NCBI GenBank assembly: GCA_026225945.1
Contig: JAMJFZ010002307.1
Span: 4,866,001-4,930,000, forward strand
DNA: 64,000 bases
Direction: 5' to 3'
Origin: Cricetomys ansorgei
Taxonomy: Eukaryota; Chordata; Mammalia; Rodentia; Nesomyidae
Shown: one piece after another, positions 20,680 through 32,197 of the stretch
How the letters are laid out: every line of letters begins with the position of its first letter
Position numbering within the stretch: the stretch's first letter is position 1
Notes under the pieces: model-generated
The model's database searches: none
Seen by the model: only the letters and a program-made list of their open reading frames with translations
What the model was told of the DNA's origin: nothing
Translations under genes and position numbers: made by a program

Positions 20680-22775
20680 TGGAAAAATGTGCCTTCAGCA
20701 CTCGGACTGTGCCATCTCTCTCTCTCCCGGCCTTCACCAGTTGTGTAGAGAAATCTGCAGATGCTATACGGAGACTAATGTGATCTATTTCTTATCTCTT
20801 GCTGCTCTTTGATTTTTGACTTGGTCATGATGTGTCATGGTGAATTCCTCTTTGGGATGAATTTGATTGTAAAGCTCTGTACTCTTGCATGCAGTCCTCA
20901 GGATCCGGAAGACTTTCAGGCCTTCCTCTTTAAATATTTGAGGGGGGGCTTTTGATTTCTTTTCTTTTTCATTTGCTATTGGATAATTTCAAATGTTCTA
21001 TCTTTAAGTTCACTAATGTTTTTGTCTTTTAAGGAAACATTATTTATCATCATTATCATTTTTTATGTGCATGACATGAGTGGTATGCACACATGCCACG
21101 TGTGCAGGTCAGAGAATAACTTTCAGATGTCAGTTCTCTCTTTCCACACGGAGATTCAGGGACTGAATTCAGGTGGCCAGGTCTCTGTGGCAATGCCTTT
21201 ACCTGCAGCTGTCCTGCCAATTGTTTTTCATCTAAATCAAGTGTACCATTAAACTTTTTATTGTCTGTTTTGTTTTAGATAGCTGTATTATTTATCTCCA
21301 CAGTTTTTGAGGGTTTTGTTTGTTTTTATTTGTGAGAATTTTTTTATTTTGCTCATAAATTGTTTTCCAAATTTCATTTATGACTCTATATGTATTTTCC
21401 TGTAGTTCTCTGAACTCCGCCACCAGGATGATTCTGAGTCCTCCTCCTGACCCCCTCCCCTTTTGGTCACCCCCTGCATCTCCACTTCCTTGAGATCTAT
21501 TGTCAGAAATTTGTTTCTTCTGCTAATGTTGTATTTCCTTAATTTTTCATCATCCCTGTGTTCTTAGGCTGGTTCCTATGCTTTTAAAGAATGGCTTTTT
21601 CTTCTAGCCTTTATTAGCGTTCCTTGGTGGTGACTAGTCCTCTGTTTCTTAGTCTGACCTTCAGATTCTTGTTGGGCCAATGGGTGGTAATAGGAAGATC
21701 TGTCACATTCTCCAGTTGGGCTGGCTGTTAATGATGTTTGAGGTCAACTGGAACTATTGGCTAGTCTATCTTGTCCTGTGAGACTACTGGCTAGAAGCTG
21801 CTAGGAGTCAGAGCTGCTGGCTGAGTTCTACACTTAGCTCTGATCAGGCAGCATTGTGGGTAATAACTCTAGACTGAGTCCTGTTTGGGTGCATGGCTTA
21901 TGGCCAGACTCTGAAGCTATGTGAAATCTCTGAGATCATTACTCAACAAATTGGGCTAGAAAAGAACAAGGCTATGCTCTTCAGATATGCGTGAACACAG
22001 GCTTGCCTCCTGTACTAGGGTAGTGTGGGGCATTAACATTGAAAATTGATGTATTAACCATATGGTCACTGGGTCGAGGCAGGCCAGATGTTCCCTTTTC
22101 TGTTCATCTCCACACTGTTCCTGGTGTCCGGCCCAGGAAAGAGTTAAGGAATGAACATGGTTTTGGCAGAGTCAGAGCTCAGCAGCTGGGCTGGGCTGGG
22201 CCATATGCTCCTCTTGCAGATAGATAATCACTAATGCAGTCTGGGAAGGTTTCAAGAAAAGCACTGGGCTGAGTAAAAAAGCCAAAGGGTTGAGCCTGAG
22301 AGGCCCATCAACCTTGCTCCTGTAGTGTAATGCTATTGGCTAGCTTCTCTGATGGTGTGTCGGCACCAACCAGAATACAGAGCAGCACCAGGGTGCCTAC
22401 ACTGTCATTCAGAACCCCACCTCTGTTTTTTGCTTCTTACTGGCCCTGGGTGGTCTAGTCCTGACAACCCCTCATTATTTCCAGTGAAAGTATGCTACAG
22501 CGCACCTCCTGTGCAGAGACCCAGAATGGCAAAGAAACATGATGTTTAGGTCCTACTGTCTCTTCCATCTGTAAAAACTCCAAGTCCAAAGAAAGCTGAA
22601 GTACTGGCTTATGGGAGAGATGATGCAGACAAAATGGAAGTGCCCCTCTCACCCCAGTGGACTGCTACTGTTCTGTAAGTTCATATGAGTGTGCATATTA
22701 CCAGACAGTGTTCTTGTCTACAGATAGGTGATACTCATTATGTGTGGGAGAAGTGGACAACTCCTTCACTCCCAT
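20680..22775 (-). repeat. LINE-1 5-prime region (ORF1/5-prime UTR side), antisense
   Basis: Includes an 'agaaatctgcagatgctatacggagac' segment, 'gatttttgacttggtcatgatgtgtcatgg', 'cacagtttttgagggttttg' and, further right, GC-richer 'gggtcgaggcaggccagatg' and 'gggctgggctgggccatatgctcctcttgcaga'. These are typical of old L1M 5-prime UTRs in antisense. A B2/B3 SINE interrupts it. The L1 from 17945 may continue into this piece. Confidence 0.5.
21040..21228 (-). repeat. B2/B3-family SINE (minus strand)
   Basis: The reverse of a B3-type element: 'atgtgcatgacatgagtggtatgcacacatgcc', 'gtgcaggtcagagaataac', 'gggactgaattcaggtggccagg' and 'caatgcctttacctgcagc'. Inserted in L1 sequence. Confidence 0.65.
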
Positions 22776-22784
22776 CTGGCTGAC

Positions 22785-23328
22785 ATCAGAGCTTGTATTT
22801 ACATTACTGAGTTGTTATATAAATTCTTTCTGTGTCCTGGGTATTGGCCTTTAACCAGATGTTCGGCTTGCAAAGGTTTTCTCTCATTATAAGACTTGTT
22901 TTACTTTCTTTGTGGTATTCCTTGAAGCAAAGGTGTTTTCAGGTTGGGGGTTTATTTTTAAGGCTGTATTTTTGTTATTATTTTGTGGGGTGTATGTGTG
23001 TGTGTGTGTGTGTGTGTGTACGTGTACGTGTGTACATGCAAACATGCATGCACATGCAAGTGTCAGTTGTGTAGACATGAGTACAGTGCCCACAGAGGCC
23101 AGAAGAGAGTGCTGAATCACCCAGAATTGGAGGTATATGCGGTTGTGAACCACCTAATGTGGGTGCCGGGAACCAAACTCGGGTCCTCTGGAGGATAAGT
23201 AAATTCTCATGTCTTCTGAGCAATCTCTCTAGGCCCAGTGTTTTCAGGTTTGATAAAGTCTAAGTTCTCAATCTTCTCTTGGCTTTGCACTTTCCATGCC
23301 ATAATCTAAGACATCTAATTCCTGTATT
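22785..23328 (-). repeat. LINE-1 ORF2 fragment, antisense, split by B3
   Basis: 'ctgagttgttatataaattc', 'tcctgggtattggcctttaaccagatgttcggcttgcaaaggttttctctcatt' and, after the SINE, 'tttgataaagtctaag' follow the antisense L1 order. The duplicated target at 22933-22945 and 23238-23250 shows the SINE landed in this fragment. Confidence 0.6.
22946..23237 (-). repeat. B3 SINE with perfect 13-bp target-site duplication
   Basis: On the minus strand it starts tgggcctagagagattgctc, then 'ccgagtttggttcccggcacccacatt', and ends in a (CA)n-rich tail containing a (TG)n run (about 22995-23019 on plus). Flanked by gtgttttcaggtt at 22933-22945 and 23238-23250, identical in 13 of 13. Confidence 0.9.
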
Positions 23329-23565
23329 AGCAACTTTCCTACTCCTGTGATAGAATACCTCGACCAAAACAATTTATAAAAGAAAGTGCTGAATTGGGTT
23401 TACGGTGCAGCCAAGGCACGATGACAGACAGCTAGAGATGGAACTGAGAACTCACATCTCAACCCACAAACAGGAAGCAGAGAGCACATCCTTTTAAACC
23501 TCATAGCCTGCTTCCAGTGACGTACCTCCTCCAACAAGGCCACCATAGGCCAGCAAGATCACACG
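23329..23565 (-). repeat. LTR-like rodent repeat (minus strand)
   Basis: 'tactcctgtgatagaatacctcgaccaaaacaatttataaaagaaag' and 'gaactcacatctcaacccacaaacaggaagcagagag' through 'ccagtgacgtacctcctccaacaaggccacc' match a common rodent LTR-type repeat in reverse. Family name not assigned. Confidence 0.55.
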
Positions 23566-23802
23566 TTTTTCTTTTACTACTTGTGAGTTTTGGCTACGAC
23601 CCCATCCACCTCCCTTTCCTTCTCACATACTGTTTGAACTATGTTTACCAAGACATTTAAAAGTGTGCCTGTCTTAAATGAAGGAGGCAAAATGGAAAAA
23701 AGAACCGAAGCTTTGCCCCTACTCACTTTGAACTTCACCCAGTACAAGGCGTGTGGAGAGTGAAAATGAGCTGGTGGGGGTCTCTAGCACCACAAAGGCA
23801 AG

Positions 23803-23870
23803 GAGCTCAGGATATAGCTCAGTGCTGGAGTGCGGTCCTGGGTTCAGTTGCCAGACCACCAAGCAACAAG
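23803..23870 (+). repeat. ID-like tRNA-derived fragment
   Basis: gagctcaggatatagctcag, 'tgctggagtgcggtcctgggttcagttgcc' is the ID/BC1-type body with an internal deletion. Short and diverged. Confidence 0.5.
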
Positions 23871-24011
23871 TGGAGAAAGACAAAGAAGGAGCCCCACCCT
23901 GCTGTAAGAACCACACTGAACAGTGGGTACAAGTCCTGTTCTAGGCAGCCTGGTGTTTGTAGTCTCGTGGTCATACTATGTCTATCGGGGATGAAATGGA
24001 AATGCCAACAG

Positions 24012-24180
24012 GTGGGTCTACTTTTATATTTTTAAGTTATGTGTGCACATGCACATGTGTGATAACACACACTCAAAAGTCAGAGGACCTGCAAGCGCCA
24101 GCTCTCTCTTTCTACCATGTAGGTATTGAAGTAAGGCTGTCAGACCTGGTGGCATGCATCATTACATGGTAAATGCCCTT
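24012..24180 (-). repeat. B3-family SINE (minus strand)
   Basis: 'tgtgtgcacatgcacatgtg', 'gtcagaggacctgcaagcgccagctctctctttctaccatgtaggtattgaagtaaggctgtcagacctggtggc' is the reverse of a B3-type SINE. Confidence 0.7.
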
Positions 24181-24304
24181 GTGGGCCTCAAAGTGTATCT
24201 GTAAAGACAGATGCACACAGATTATCCTATCAGAAAAAGAGCATCCCAGAGGCTAAAGCTAGAAGGCCAGGAACAACTGGAAAGTAGGATCAGAGGAGGA
24301 CGAA

Positions 24305-24525
24305 GGGGCTGGAGAAGGGCTTCGTGGTAAGAACTGCTCACTGCTCTTGCAGTAGACCTATGTTCAGGTGCCCAGCACCTACATGGTGGCTCACAACTGC
24401 CTATAACCCCAATTCCAAGGAACCTGACCTCTTCTTCTGGCCTCCATGGGCACTGCATGCATGTGGTGCATATACATACATGCAGGCAAGACACCCATAC
24501 ACATAAATAAACTCAAACATCAAAA
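24305..24525 (+). repeat. B3 SINE
   Basis: Head ggggctggagaagggcttcg, 'ctgctcttgcagtagacctatgttcaggtgcccagcacctacatggtggctcacaactgcc', 'cctcttcttctggcctccatgggcactgcatgcatgtggtgcatatacatacatgcaggcaagacac' and an 'ataaataaac' tail. Complete structure, moderately diverged. Confidence 0.85.
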
Positions 24526-24888
24526 AAAGTCAATGTATATGAGAAAAACAAGAAGTGAATCTTGGGTAGAGAGTGTATGTATTGGAAGAAATGTATAAGA
24601 ACAAAAAAAAAGAAAGCCCCCTTTCAAATCTTTCCTTTTGGAAGGAATACTTTGTTACATATTCCTTTGTGGAAGACCCTACCTTAAGCAGACCTCAAAT
24701 GGACAAAATGCTGTCACTTCACGTTATGATGTCTCAATGGACCTCACATGCCCCTGGCTGGCTATTAATGCAGCCCAAATATGGCAAGTCATATACAGTC
24801 CAGAGAACAATCTATGACAGCCATACTGTTTGTTTTGAATGAGTGAGTTTATTAAGTATATACCAAGCCAAAGTAAAGGAATAAATAG
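24526..24888. other. unique sequence
   Basis: No feature recognised. Confidence 0.4.
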
Positions 24889-25030
24889 AGATAAAAGATA
24901 GGTAGGTAGATAGATGATGATGAAGATAGATAGGTAGATAGGTAGATAGATAGATAGATGGATAGATGGAAGGATGGATGGATGGATAGATAGATGGATG
25001 GAGATGGATGGATAGATAGATGGATGGATG

Positions 25031-25074
<44 letters not shown>
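24889..25074 (+). repeat. GATA/GGAT tetranucleotide microsatellite
   Basis: A run of GATA and GGAT units (GATA on the plus strand), pure near 25030-25070. It causes tyrosine/leucine/serine-rich open frames on the minus strand, which are not genes. Confidence 0.97.
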
Positions 25075-27500
25075 TGTAGTAAAACATCCTTAAATTTGGT
25101 GCTCAACCATCCAGCAGATACCAAGTGATGAAGCCAGCTGGAGTTCCCCATGGGAAGTTCCAGACAGAGCAGAGGGTCCCCTTTTCTAAGCAAAAGGAAA
25201 ACTAACAACAGAGAGAAACAATATCAACAAATTAGATGCTCATGGCATCCAGCAGAAACTGACTGGAGAAGACATTGGGAACGTCAACAAGGATTTCTGG
25301 TTAAGCTTCCCTCTATGGCTGAACTTCTCTCTCCCACTGAAGTCATTTTATATCATGGGATAAACGATAGCGAGCTCTGTTAGAAATGGTTGGCCTTCTA
25401 GCTCTCCTCAAGGGCACAATAGTTTTTATTCTTGAACTGGTTTGCTGTCCTATCTCCTCCCTGTCATAAAGCGGGAGGGGGCAACCCACCCCCAGACAGG
25501 GGGCCTGGGAAGATAATATGAGACAGACATGTGTGAGTTTGAAATAAGGTGAGGTGGGGCTTGAAGCCTCGCTTCCAGATCTAGTTTCTCAGGGAGCTCA
25601 CAGCACACAATAGTTCACCAATATTACACTGTGTCACATCACACTGTGTCACATCACAATGTTCAAGGGGTTGGATGCCCCTGGTTCACAATGTACTACC
25701 ACCTGCATGGTTTGGCCCTAGAGACCTAACTGGCACAGCCAAGGAATGAAGAAAGGACAGACACACAGACAGATGTACAGAAACGCTGGGTTAGTTTGGC
25801 TGTGCACACTCCAATAGAGCTGTACCAACTATCACAACAACCCAGAATCTCAGCACATTTTTTATGTAAAACACACGAGGAGGAGTTAGCTAGCCACAGT
25901 AGATGCCCTTAGGTGAGCAGTTTTAGGCTATGTATCCAGGAAGAGGAAGCTGCAATTGCAAAGTTTTGCACATAGTGCAATTTTACAATTTGCATACCAC
26001 AGTGGTCCTTTGTTCAGAAACACTTGAACTTGTAACACACTGTTAACATTCGCACTCAGACCACAGGGAGGGTTTTCCAATTCCAAGCCTGACCTGTATG
26101 GAAAAGGCTTTGCCACTCTCAAGGGTCTGAGGCATTGATCTGTCGACAGTGCACATCCACTGAGGATTTCATCCTCTCTTGACACCTGCACTCAAGGCTT
26201 CTTCCTCTCCCTTCAGTATATTCCTAGGCTTCATTGATTCAAAGCAACAGCCGATCATCAGAATTTTTGTCAAGTCGGCAGAGCGTGGTGAAACAAATGG
26301 AGACAGCTTGCTCTTCTGGAAAGCCCTCAGTTTAACAGAGAACACACAGTAGGCCTGCATTCTGCTCTATCCTCATCTTTTTAGAGAGATCACTATACTT
26401 CATATTACTTGGCTGTAAGAAGGAAGCAGTAACAAGAGCGTATTCATCGAGGTACCCGTTGTGAGCTCTGCATCAGATGTCAGACTACAATTGTACATAT
26501 ACATTACCCACTACAACAGCACACAACCCAGGTGCTGCTCCAATTTCCCTCCAGCAGGATGGCTTTCACGCCTTCCCAAGTGAAATTTTCATACTTCATA
26601 ATTTTTCTGAACATCATCAAAAAAAAGGGGGGAGGAATAAAGAAGAAATAGCAGAATGCCAAGACTATCCCCCAATGTAAACAGCAATTTTCTTCAAATG
26701 GGGAGAAAACACCATTTCGCTGCTCAGAGCTCTAGGTAGCTTCTCTCTTTAGGGAAAGATATTTGAGCTGTGAAATATCTACCCTGGCAACGTGTTCATG
26801 AATCACAACAATTACCTGTTTCTTTGGATATTGGGCATGCTAATTATCCACCAAAGTTTAGATTGGACAGCTGTTACCTGACTCCGCTTAGTATCCAATA
26901 TGGAATGCATTTGGCATGGAATTTGATTTCTCTTTTCCCACCATAAACATTGAAAATGAATTGGAAGACTTTACTAAAAATTAGTAAAAAAAATACCTAA
27001 GGAAAGAAATGGAAGCTCTAGGTGTTTGAATCTTGGATTAACTGTTAAGGACTTAATCACTAGATCAACACAGTGTAGTGCCATCAATGTACAACTCGTT
27101 AAAAGTGGGTTAAACTGATTACTACTTGAAAGTGGGTTAAAGATGGTAGGCCTGACCAGCAAGTATGACAAGTAAGTATTCAAAGATTAAAACAATGTTC
27201 TGCTGGTTGAGACAGAGACTTATGACTGGTCAAAGCATGAAGAGTAAGAGTGTCTCTGGAGGGCTCAGCCATAAATGGGACATCTGTACCACAACCCACT
27301 TCTCAAGGCTCAAGGAACGTCCCAGAAAAGGGAGCAGAGAATTGTAAGAGGAAGAGGCCCGGAAAGCTGGAAGTGAAACAGGCTTGTCTGCATGTGATAG
27401 GACCCATGGCTCTTGTGAGCTCACGGCCTAAGGCCGCCAGCATCCCAGCATGGATAGGGAAGAGACACACAAGCCCCCAGCACTAACTGAGCTCCCATGA
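25075..27500. other. unique sequence with a candidate conserved block
   Basis: Mostly unrecognised sequence. It includes a perfect 15-bp tandem duplication at 25626-25655 and an AT-rich conserved-looking block at about 26740-26990. No gene seen. Confidence 0.4.
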
Positions 27501-27501
27501 C

Positions 27502-27812
27502 GGTTGATGGCAGTTGTGGAGGGAGAATCAGTTTTCTTTGGGGGTGTGGCCCCTGGTAAGCTGACCATGCTCCCCTGGGTGACCCCACATCCATGTGTGT
27601 GCGGGCAGCACTAACTGGATTTGGTGAGTTATAAAGAGAGAGCGGGTGGGGAGGTGGGCACATGAAATTGGGAATGGGATGTTGGGGGAAATTCCAGGAA
27701 GGGTTGGAGGAGGGGAAGAAGTTGGAAGAGGAAGCAGGGTGGATATGATTGAAACACATTACATACATGCCCAAGCTTCTGAGAGAACAAATTAAAATAC
27801 ATTTAAAAGAAG
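27502..27812 (+). repeat. LINE-1 (Lx-type) 3-prime UTR, sense
   Basis: 'cagttgtggagggagaatcagttttcttt', 'gggtgtggcccctggtaagctgaccatgctcccctgggtgaccccacatccatg', 'gcagcactaactggatttggtgagttataaa', a purine-rich run, then ggtggatatgattgaaacac. This is the canonical rodent L1 3-prime UTR order; a 5-prime-truncated copy. Confidence 0.85.
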
Positions 27813-28507
27813 AAAGACAACTGAGTAATGCTACAAAATGACTCACTAAAATAAAAAGAATAGCCTGCGTGTTCTAACAAAGCCTGCACTGGAGTGTATA
27901 TGAGGAGGGATATCTGAAATTTGGGTGCTTGTGACTGGGTTATAACCAGCATCTATTCATCTTTACTTCTAACTTTAAATCATTGGCAAACTATACCATA
28001 TTACATGCATCTTGGCACAGCTGCAGTGAAAATGTCATGCTATGCTTAATATGCAAGTATAAGAGTGCTACAATAATTTTCTAATTTTATTTATGTTCTA
28101 TTTCTACCCACTCAAATAAGATTAACAAATGCCTTCATTTTGTGCATAAATTGATTACGTGTGATTGATGGGAGAACCAAATACTAACAGTAAGTTCTTT
28201 ATTTCCTCTTTACCTTTTTTCATTCAAGTAATTAGCAACCAGGAAACACTAGGCAACTTGGAGATTTGAGTCAGCAAATGCCCAATAGAACATGTTGAAA
28301 CACGTAGACAAATACACTGAAAGGAAAAGCAGAGCAATACAAAAATACAAAATACAAAACAATAGAAGGGTTACTCGGGGGTATGTCAGCAGGAAGCCCT
28401 TTTTATTTAGTGCAAAATAAGGACATCTTTTTCCATGGATGTCCAAAGAACTAGTTGATTTCTTTCCTAATAGAGAATCCTTACATAAAAATTTAAGAAA
28501 CCACAGT
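27813..28507. other. unique AT-rich sequence
   Basis: No repeat recognised; AT-rich. No gene signature. Confidence 0.4.
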
Positions 28508-28712
28508 GAGGTATGGCTGGGTGGTTTAAGGCACTTGCCACCAATGCTGACAACCTAAGTTCAGTCTCTGGAATCCTCACAGTAGAGAGAGAGAACTGAC
28601 TCTTCCAAGTTGTCTTCTGACCTCTGCACACATGGAGGCATGCGTACTCACGCACACACAAACACACAACACAAAAATATACAAAAGTAAAAATATGTGT
28701 AAATAAATAGAA
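28508..28712 (+). repeat. B3 SINE
   Basis: 'ggtatggctgggtggtttaaggcacttgccaccaatgctgacaacctaagttcag', 'gtcttctgacctctgcacacatgg', then an ACAC and AAATA tail. Head, B box and tail are in order. Confidence 0.8.
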
Positions 28713-29084
28713 ATGCATTTTTGTCTCAATAGCGCTGTTCTTGGATTGGCAAGCAAACAAAACGGAAAGTTGAAACAGTAATGGAATCCTGGCAACCATA
28801 AGAAACCATGAGAAGTGGCCAGGGCTGGGGCAGAGAGAGGCAGACCTTTAGGGCTCGTAGCATAGCTGACCCAAAATAAAGATGAAAGAAGCTGTAAGTC
28901 ACAAAGGGCCCTCCACTGTCCTGTTCAAGAGCAATAGTAAATTATGCTATTAATACCAATTGATTTTCATCTTATGCATAGAAACATTTATCTCTAGATT
29001 TGAACTTTTGACATTTCAAACCAATTTATGCTTTTTTATGATAAAATCAATAACACAACTATACTTTTAAAATATTTCTCCTCT
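28713..29084. other. unique sequence
   Basis: AT-rich toward the right. Nothing recognised. Confidence 0.4.
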
Positions 29085-29275
29085 GAGCTGGAGAGATGGC
29101 TCAGTGGCTAAGCTCATATTGCTCTTGCACAGAGGGCCTGGGTTCGGTTCCCAGCACCTACCCTAGGTATTTCACAACAGACTGTATGCAACTCCAGGTT
29201 CAGGATCTTCTGTCCTCCACAGACACTTGAACACGTGTGTACAAACCCCAACACAATAAACCGTACACATGTAGA
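29085..29275 (+). repeat. B3 SINE
   Basis: gagctggagagatggctcag, 'gctcttgcacagagggcctgggttcggttcccagcacc', 'caactccaggttcaggatcttctgtcctccacag' and an 'aataaacc' tail. The tRNA A and B boxes are well preserved. Confidence 0.9.
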
Positions 29276-29390
29276 TAAGTCCTCAGCCCATCAATAAGGA
29301 GTAAAATCCCACACGTTAAGAAGTTTGAAAAGCAGAATCTTTCTCTTTCTTCTTTCTCCCACTCTTTCTGTTATTGGAAGGAAGAACAGC

Positions 29391-29427
<37 letters not shown>

Positions 29428-29486
29428 TATGCTTCTCTCTCTCCCTCTCTCTCTCTCTCTTCCCCCCTCCCATCACAGAAACATAA

Positions 29487-29533
<47 letters not shown>
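29391..29533. repeat. compound microsatellite A(15), (TA)n, (CT)n, (CA)n
   Basis: A15 (29391-29405), (TA)n (29406-29430), CT-rich (29433-29460) and a pure (CA)23 run (29488-29533). Alternating purine-pyrimidine runs of this length can adopt Z-DNA. Cysteine/valine-rich frames here are artefacts. Confidence 0.97.
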
Positions 29534-29535
<2 letters not shown>

Positions 29536-31207
29536 TTTTTCAGAAGATCAGAGAAGCTTGGACCATTCTCCCTCAATACTATTAAAGTATAACTTTCAAA
29601 CAATTAAAAGCAGGACTCTCATACAAAATTCACTGCGAACAAATCAGAAGATTTATTTCAGTCATGTATGAGCAAAGCAGCAAAAGCACACAGCTGCTTC
29701 GAAGACAGAATTCAGGGAGTTGGTATAGACAGTCAGGAATGAGATGGTAAAAATCATGTGTTGGGTAAGGCACAAGACTGTGTAGTATCAGGTAAGATCA
29801 AAGCCAATACCCTTAACCAGACTAAGTACCTTTGAGATGTCCTCAAAGAAGCTATGTGTTTCTGATGGACTCAGATTTTCAAGCTAACAAGTAACTCTAG
29901 GGTGTTTTCCCTTAAGGTAAAAGAAGCATGTATCTGTGTGGACTCAGTGGACTGTACCATATGGCTATTGAAGATATGCGTGGTGATCATCTTGCCCATC
30001 TCCTGGACATGAGTAAGTTCTCTTAGCACTGGTTTGACATCAGAAAACAGTGGAATTGTGTCCAGTTGAGTCATGTCCTAAGACAATTTAGATGAACTTC
30101 AGACACATACTTCCCCTGTAGGTCATTTTTCTGTTAGTCATCACAACACCCTAGACCTGTCTTCTGAGTCACTTAGTTACATGAAAGCTAACCCCAAGCT
30201 GGTTCCCTTTCCAATGGGTCTATTCCATCATCCTTGGTAGATACAATGATTAATTGTTATAAATCCATCATATAAAAAACTCCTCACGTAACTGATTAAA
30301 TTATTACTGCAAATAATTCTAGAAGTTCTGGTGACCTCAAAAATGAGTGTTGCTTAACAGTTTTCACTGAGCAGAATAAAAAAAAATGTTCTAGTCTGAA
30401 GTTCATCTTTCAGAGTTACACTGACCACTTCATTTTTGCAGTAAATGATGAGTTTTCAGGCTTTTCTGGTCAACAGACATGATGTTTTTGCTTGTCTTTC
30501 TCTGTTGCAGTGCAGCCAAGGTCAAGTCTGTCTTCCCACTTCCCTGAGGTGAAGAAAGGAAGTCTTTAGACCACCCTTGACTTGACTTCTATAGTTGTAA
30601 GCATCAGCAGTCCATTGTGAAAGACAGATGTAAGACAGGGCGCTATGAATGAGACCTCACACAGCAAGTGAATGAAGAACCACCGTGCCTTTGCCCTGCT
30701 CGCAGGCTACCCGCCATGCACTGAGGGCCCCAGCACTTGGAGAGCTCCCTGGCCTGTTGCAAGACTATAAAAGCAAAGAGCCCCCAAAGTTCAAGTGACC
30801 ATCACTCACTGTCAACAAAGAAGGTATCTGTGGGTACTATGACAGACCAGAAACCAGAAACCTTGAGTACCAGGTATTATTAAGCCTCCTAAATTCTGAT
30901 GAAACCTTAAAAAGGAAGTGAGGAGGATAGGTATAGTGGAAGGAGGGAAAAAAAGGTAAAAATTTGAGGTAATGACTGAGATAAAATACCCTCTTTTCTC
31001 CTCGGGAAAAGCAATCAACCCACCAGTTAGGTGGTACTAAATTAAGAAAGATGGTGTCCTGAGATTCAGATCTGCCCCTTTTTATCTGAGTAAAGATCTT
31101 GAGTTCCAACATTAAATCCCTATAGTCATGTTCTGGCTTGCTTTTCAACTGCTGTGACAAATATCATGGCAAAAGCCAACTTATGGGAGAAAGGTCTAAG
31201 TGTTTGT
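29534..31207. other. unique sequence
   Basis: No repeat recognised apart from small A/T runs. Open frames are short and resemble no family. Confidence 0.4.
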
Positions 31208-31584
31208 TGTGCTATTTAGTTTTTTTGTCAACTTGACCCAGATATAGTCATCTGGGAAGAGGAGCCTCAATTAAGAAACTATCTCAATCAGAGTAGACAG
31301 TAGGCAAGTCTTTTCCTTGATTGATGATTGATGTAGGAGGGATGCTTACTGTGGGTGGTGCCACCTCTGGGCAGGGAGTCCTGGGCTATAAAAGAGCAGA
31401 TTGAGCGAGCCCTGGGGAGCAAGCCAGTGATATTCCTCCATAGTCTCTGCCTCAGTTCCTGCTTCCAGGTTCCTGCCTTGAGTTCCTGTCATGACTTCCC
31501 TTCATAATGAACTGTAAATTGTAATTTGAAATAAACCTTTTCTCCACATGTGTTTACTACAGCTATAGAAAACAAACTAAAACA
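31208..31584 (+). repeat. ERVL-type LTR
   Basis: Begins tgtgctatttag, then ttgtcaacttgacc, runs through 'ggtggtgccacctctgggcaggga', a 'cctgggctataaaag' TATA-like region and an aaataaacct poly(A) signal, and ends aaactaaaaca. TG...CA termini, an internal promoter and a poly(A) signal are as in class III (ERVL) LTRs. The 3-prime edge is fixed by the primer-binding site that follows. Confidence 0.8.
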
Positions 31585-31895
31585 AAATTTGGTGCCGGGA
31601 AAGTGGAGCATTGCTATGATTTTGGAGCTGATCATGCTGTTTGGGGGAGGCTTGTGGAAGTATTAGAACTCTTGGGCTGGATAAGCCACTGGGTACTTGA
31701 AGCTTAATGGGCTGTTCTATGAGATCCTAGCAGATAAGAATACCAAGACAGTGCAGGTGGCAGAGGCCTGGCTTGCAGAGGTTACAGAGGACATTTGAGA
31801 GTCCCTCAAAGACTCTCTCAGGGCCTTTTGTGTGATATTTTGAATTAAGACCATGTAGTGTCTGGTCAGTTTGTGGTGAAAAATTACCTTTGATT
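31585..31895 (+). repeat. ERVL primer-binding site and start of internal region, truncated
   Basis: Directly after the LTR, tggtgccggga starts at 31590 and resembles the tRNA-Leu-type primer-binding site that gives ERVL its name. About 300 bp of leader-like sequence follows ('gctgatcatgctgtttgggggaggc', 'gggctgttctatgag'). No gag, pol or env coding is seen. The copy stops at a B3 SINE near 31900. Confidence 0.65.
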
Positions 31896-31899
31896 AGTA

Positions 31900-32110
31900 A
31901 GAAATCTAAACTTACTGCTCATACCAAAGACCCAGGTTTGGATCACAGCACACACATGGAGGTTCACAGCAGCCTGTGACGCCTGATCCAGAGAATACAA
32001 TGCCCTCTTCTGGCTTCCTCAGGCACTGCACATATGTGGTGCACATGCACGTACGTACGTACGTACACACACACACACACACACACACACCATATACATA
32101 TACACATATA
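31900..32110 (+). repeat. B3 SINE with GTAC and CA microsatellite tail
   Basis: Decayed head, then 'tttggatcacagcacacacatggaggttcacagcagcc', 'gccctcttctggcttcctcaggcactgcacatatgtggtgcacatgc', a short (CGTA)n run (32050-32066) and (CA)n to 32090. Confidence 0.75.
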
Positions 32111-32197
32111 TAGTTTGTGTATGTGTCTTTTAACTGTATTTTAAACAGTAACTTGGAAATTTTTCCACTTGGTTTTCATGTCACCAAAGTAAGAGAA

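Noticed and set aside
29085..29160. tRNA gene
   Set aside because: A and B box motifs are present but belong to a complete B3 SINE, a tRNA-derived retroposon. No tRNA cloverleaf or terminator follows.
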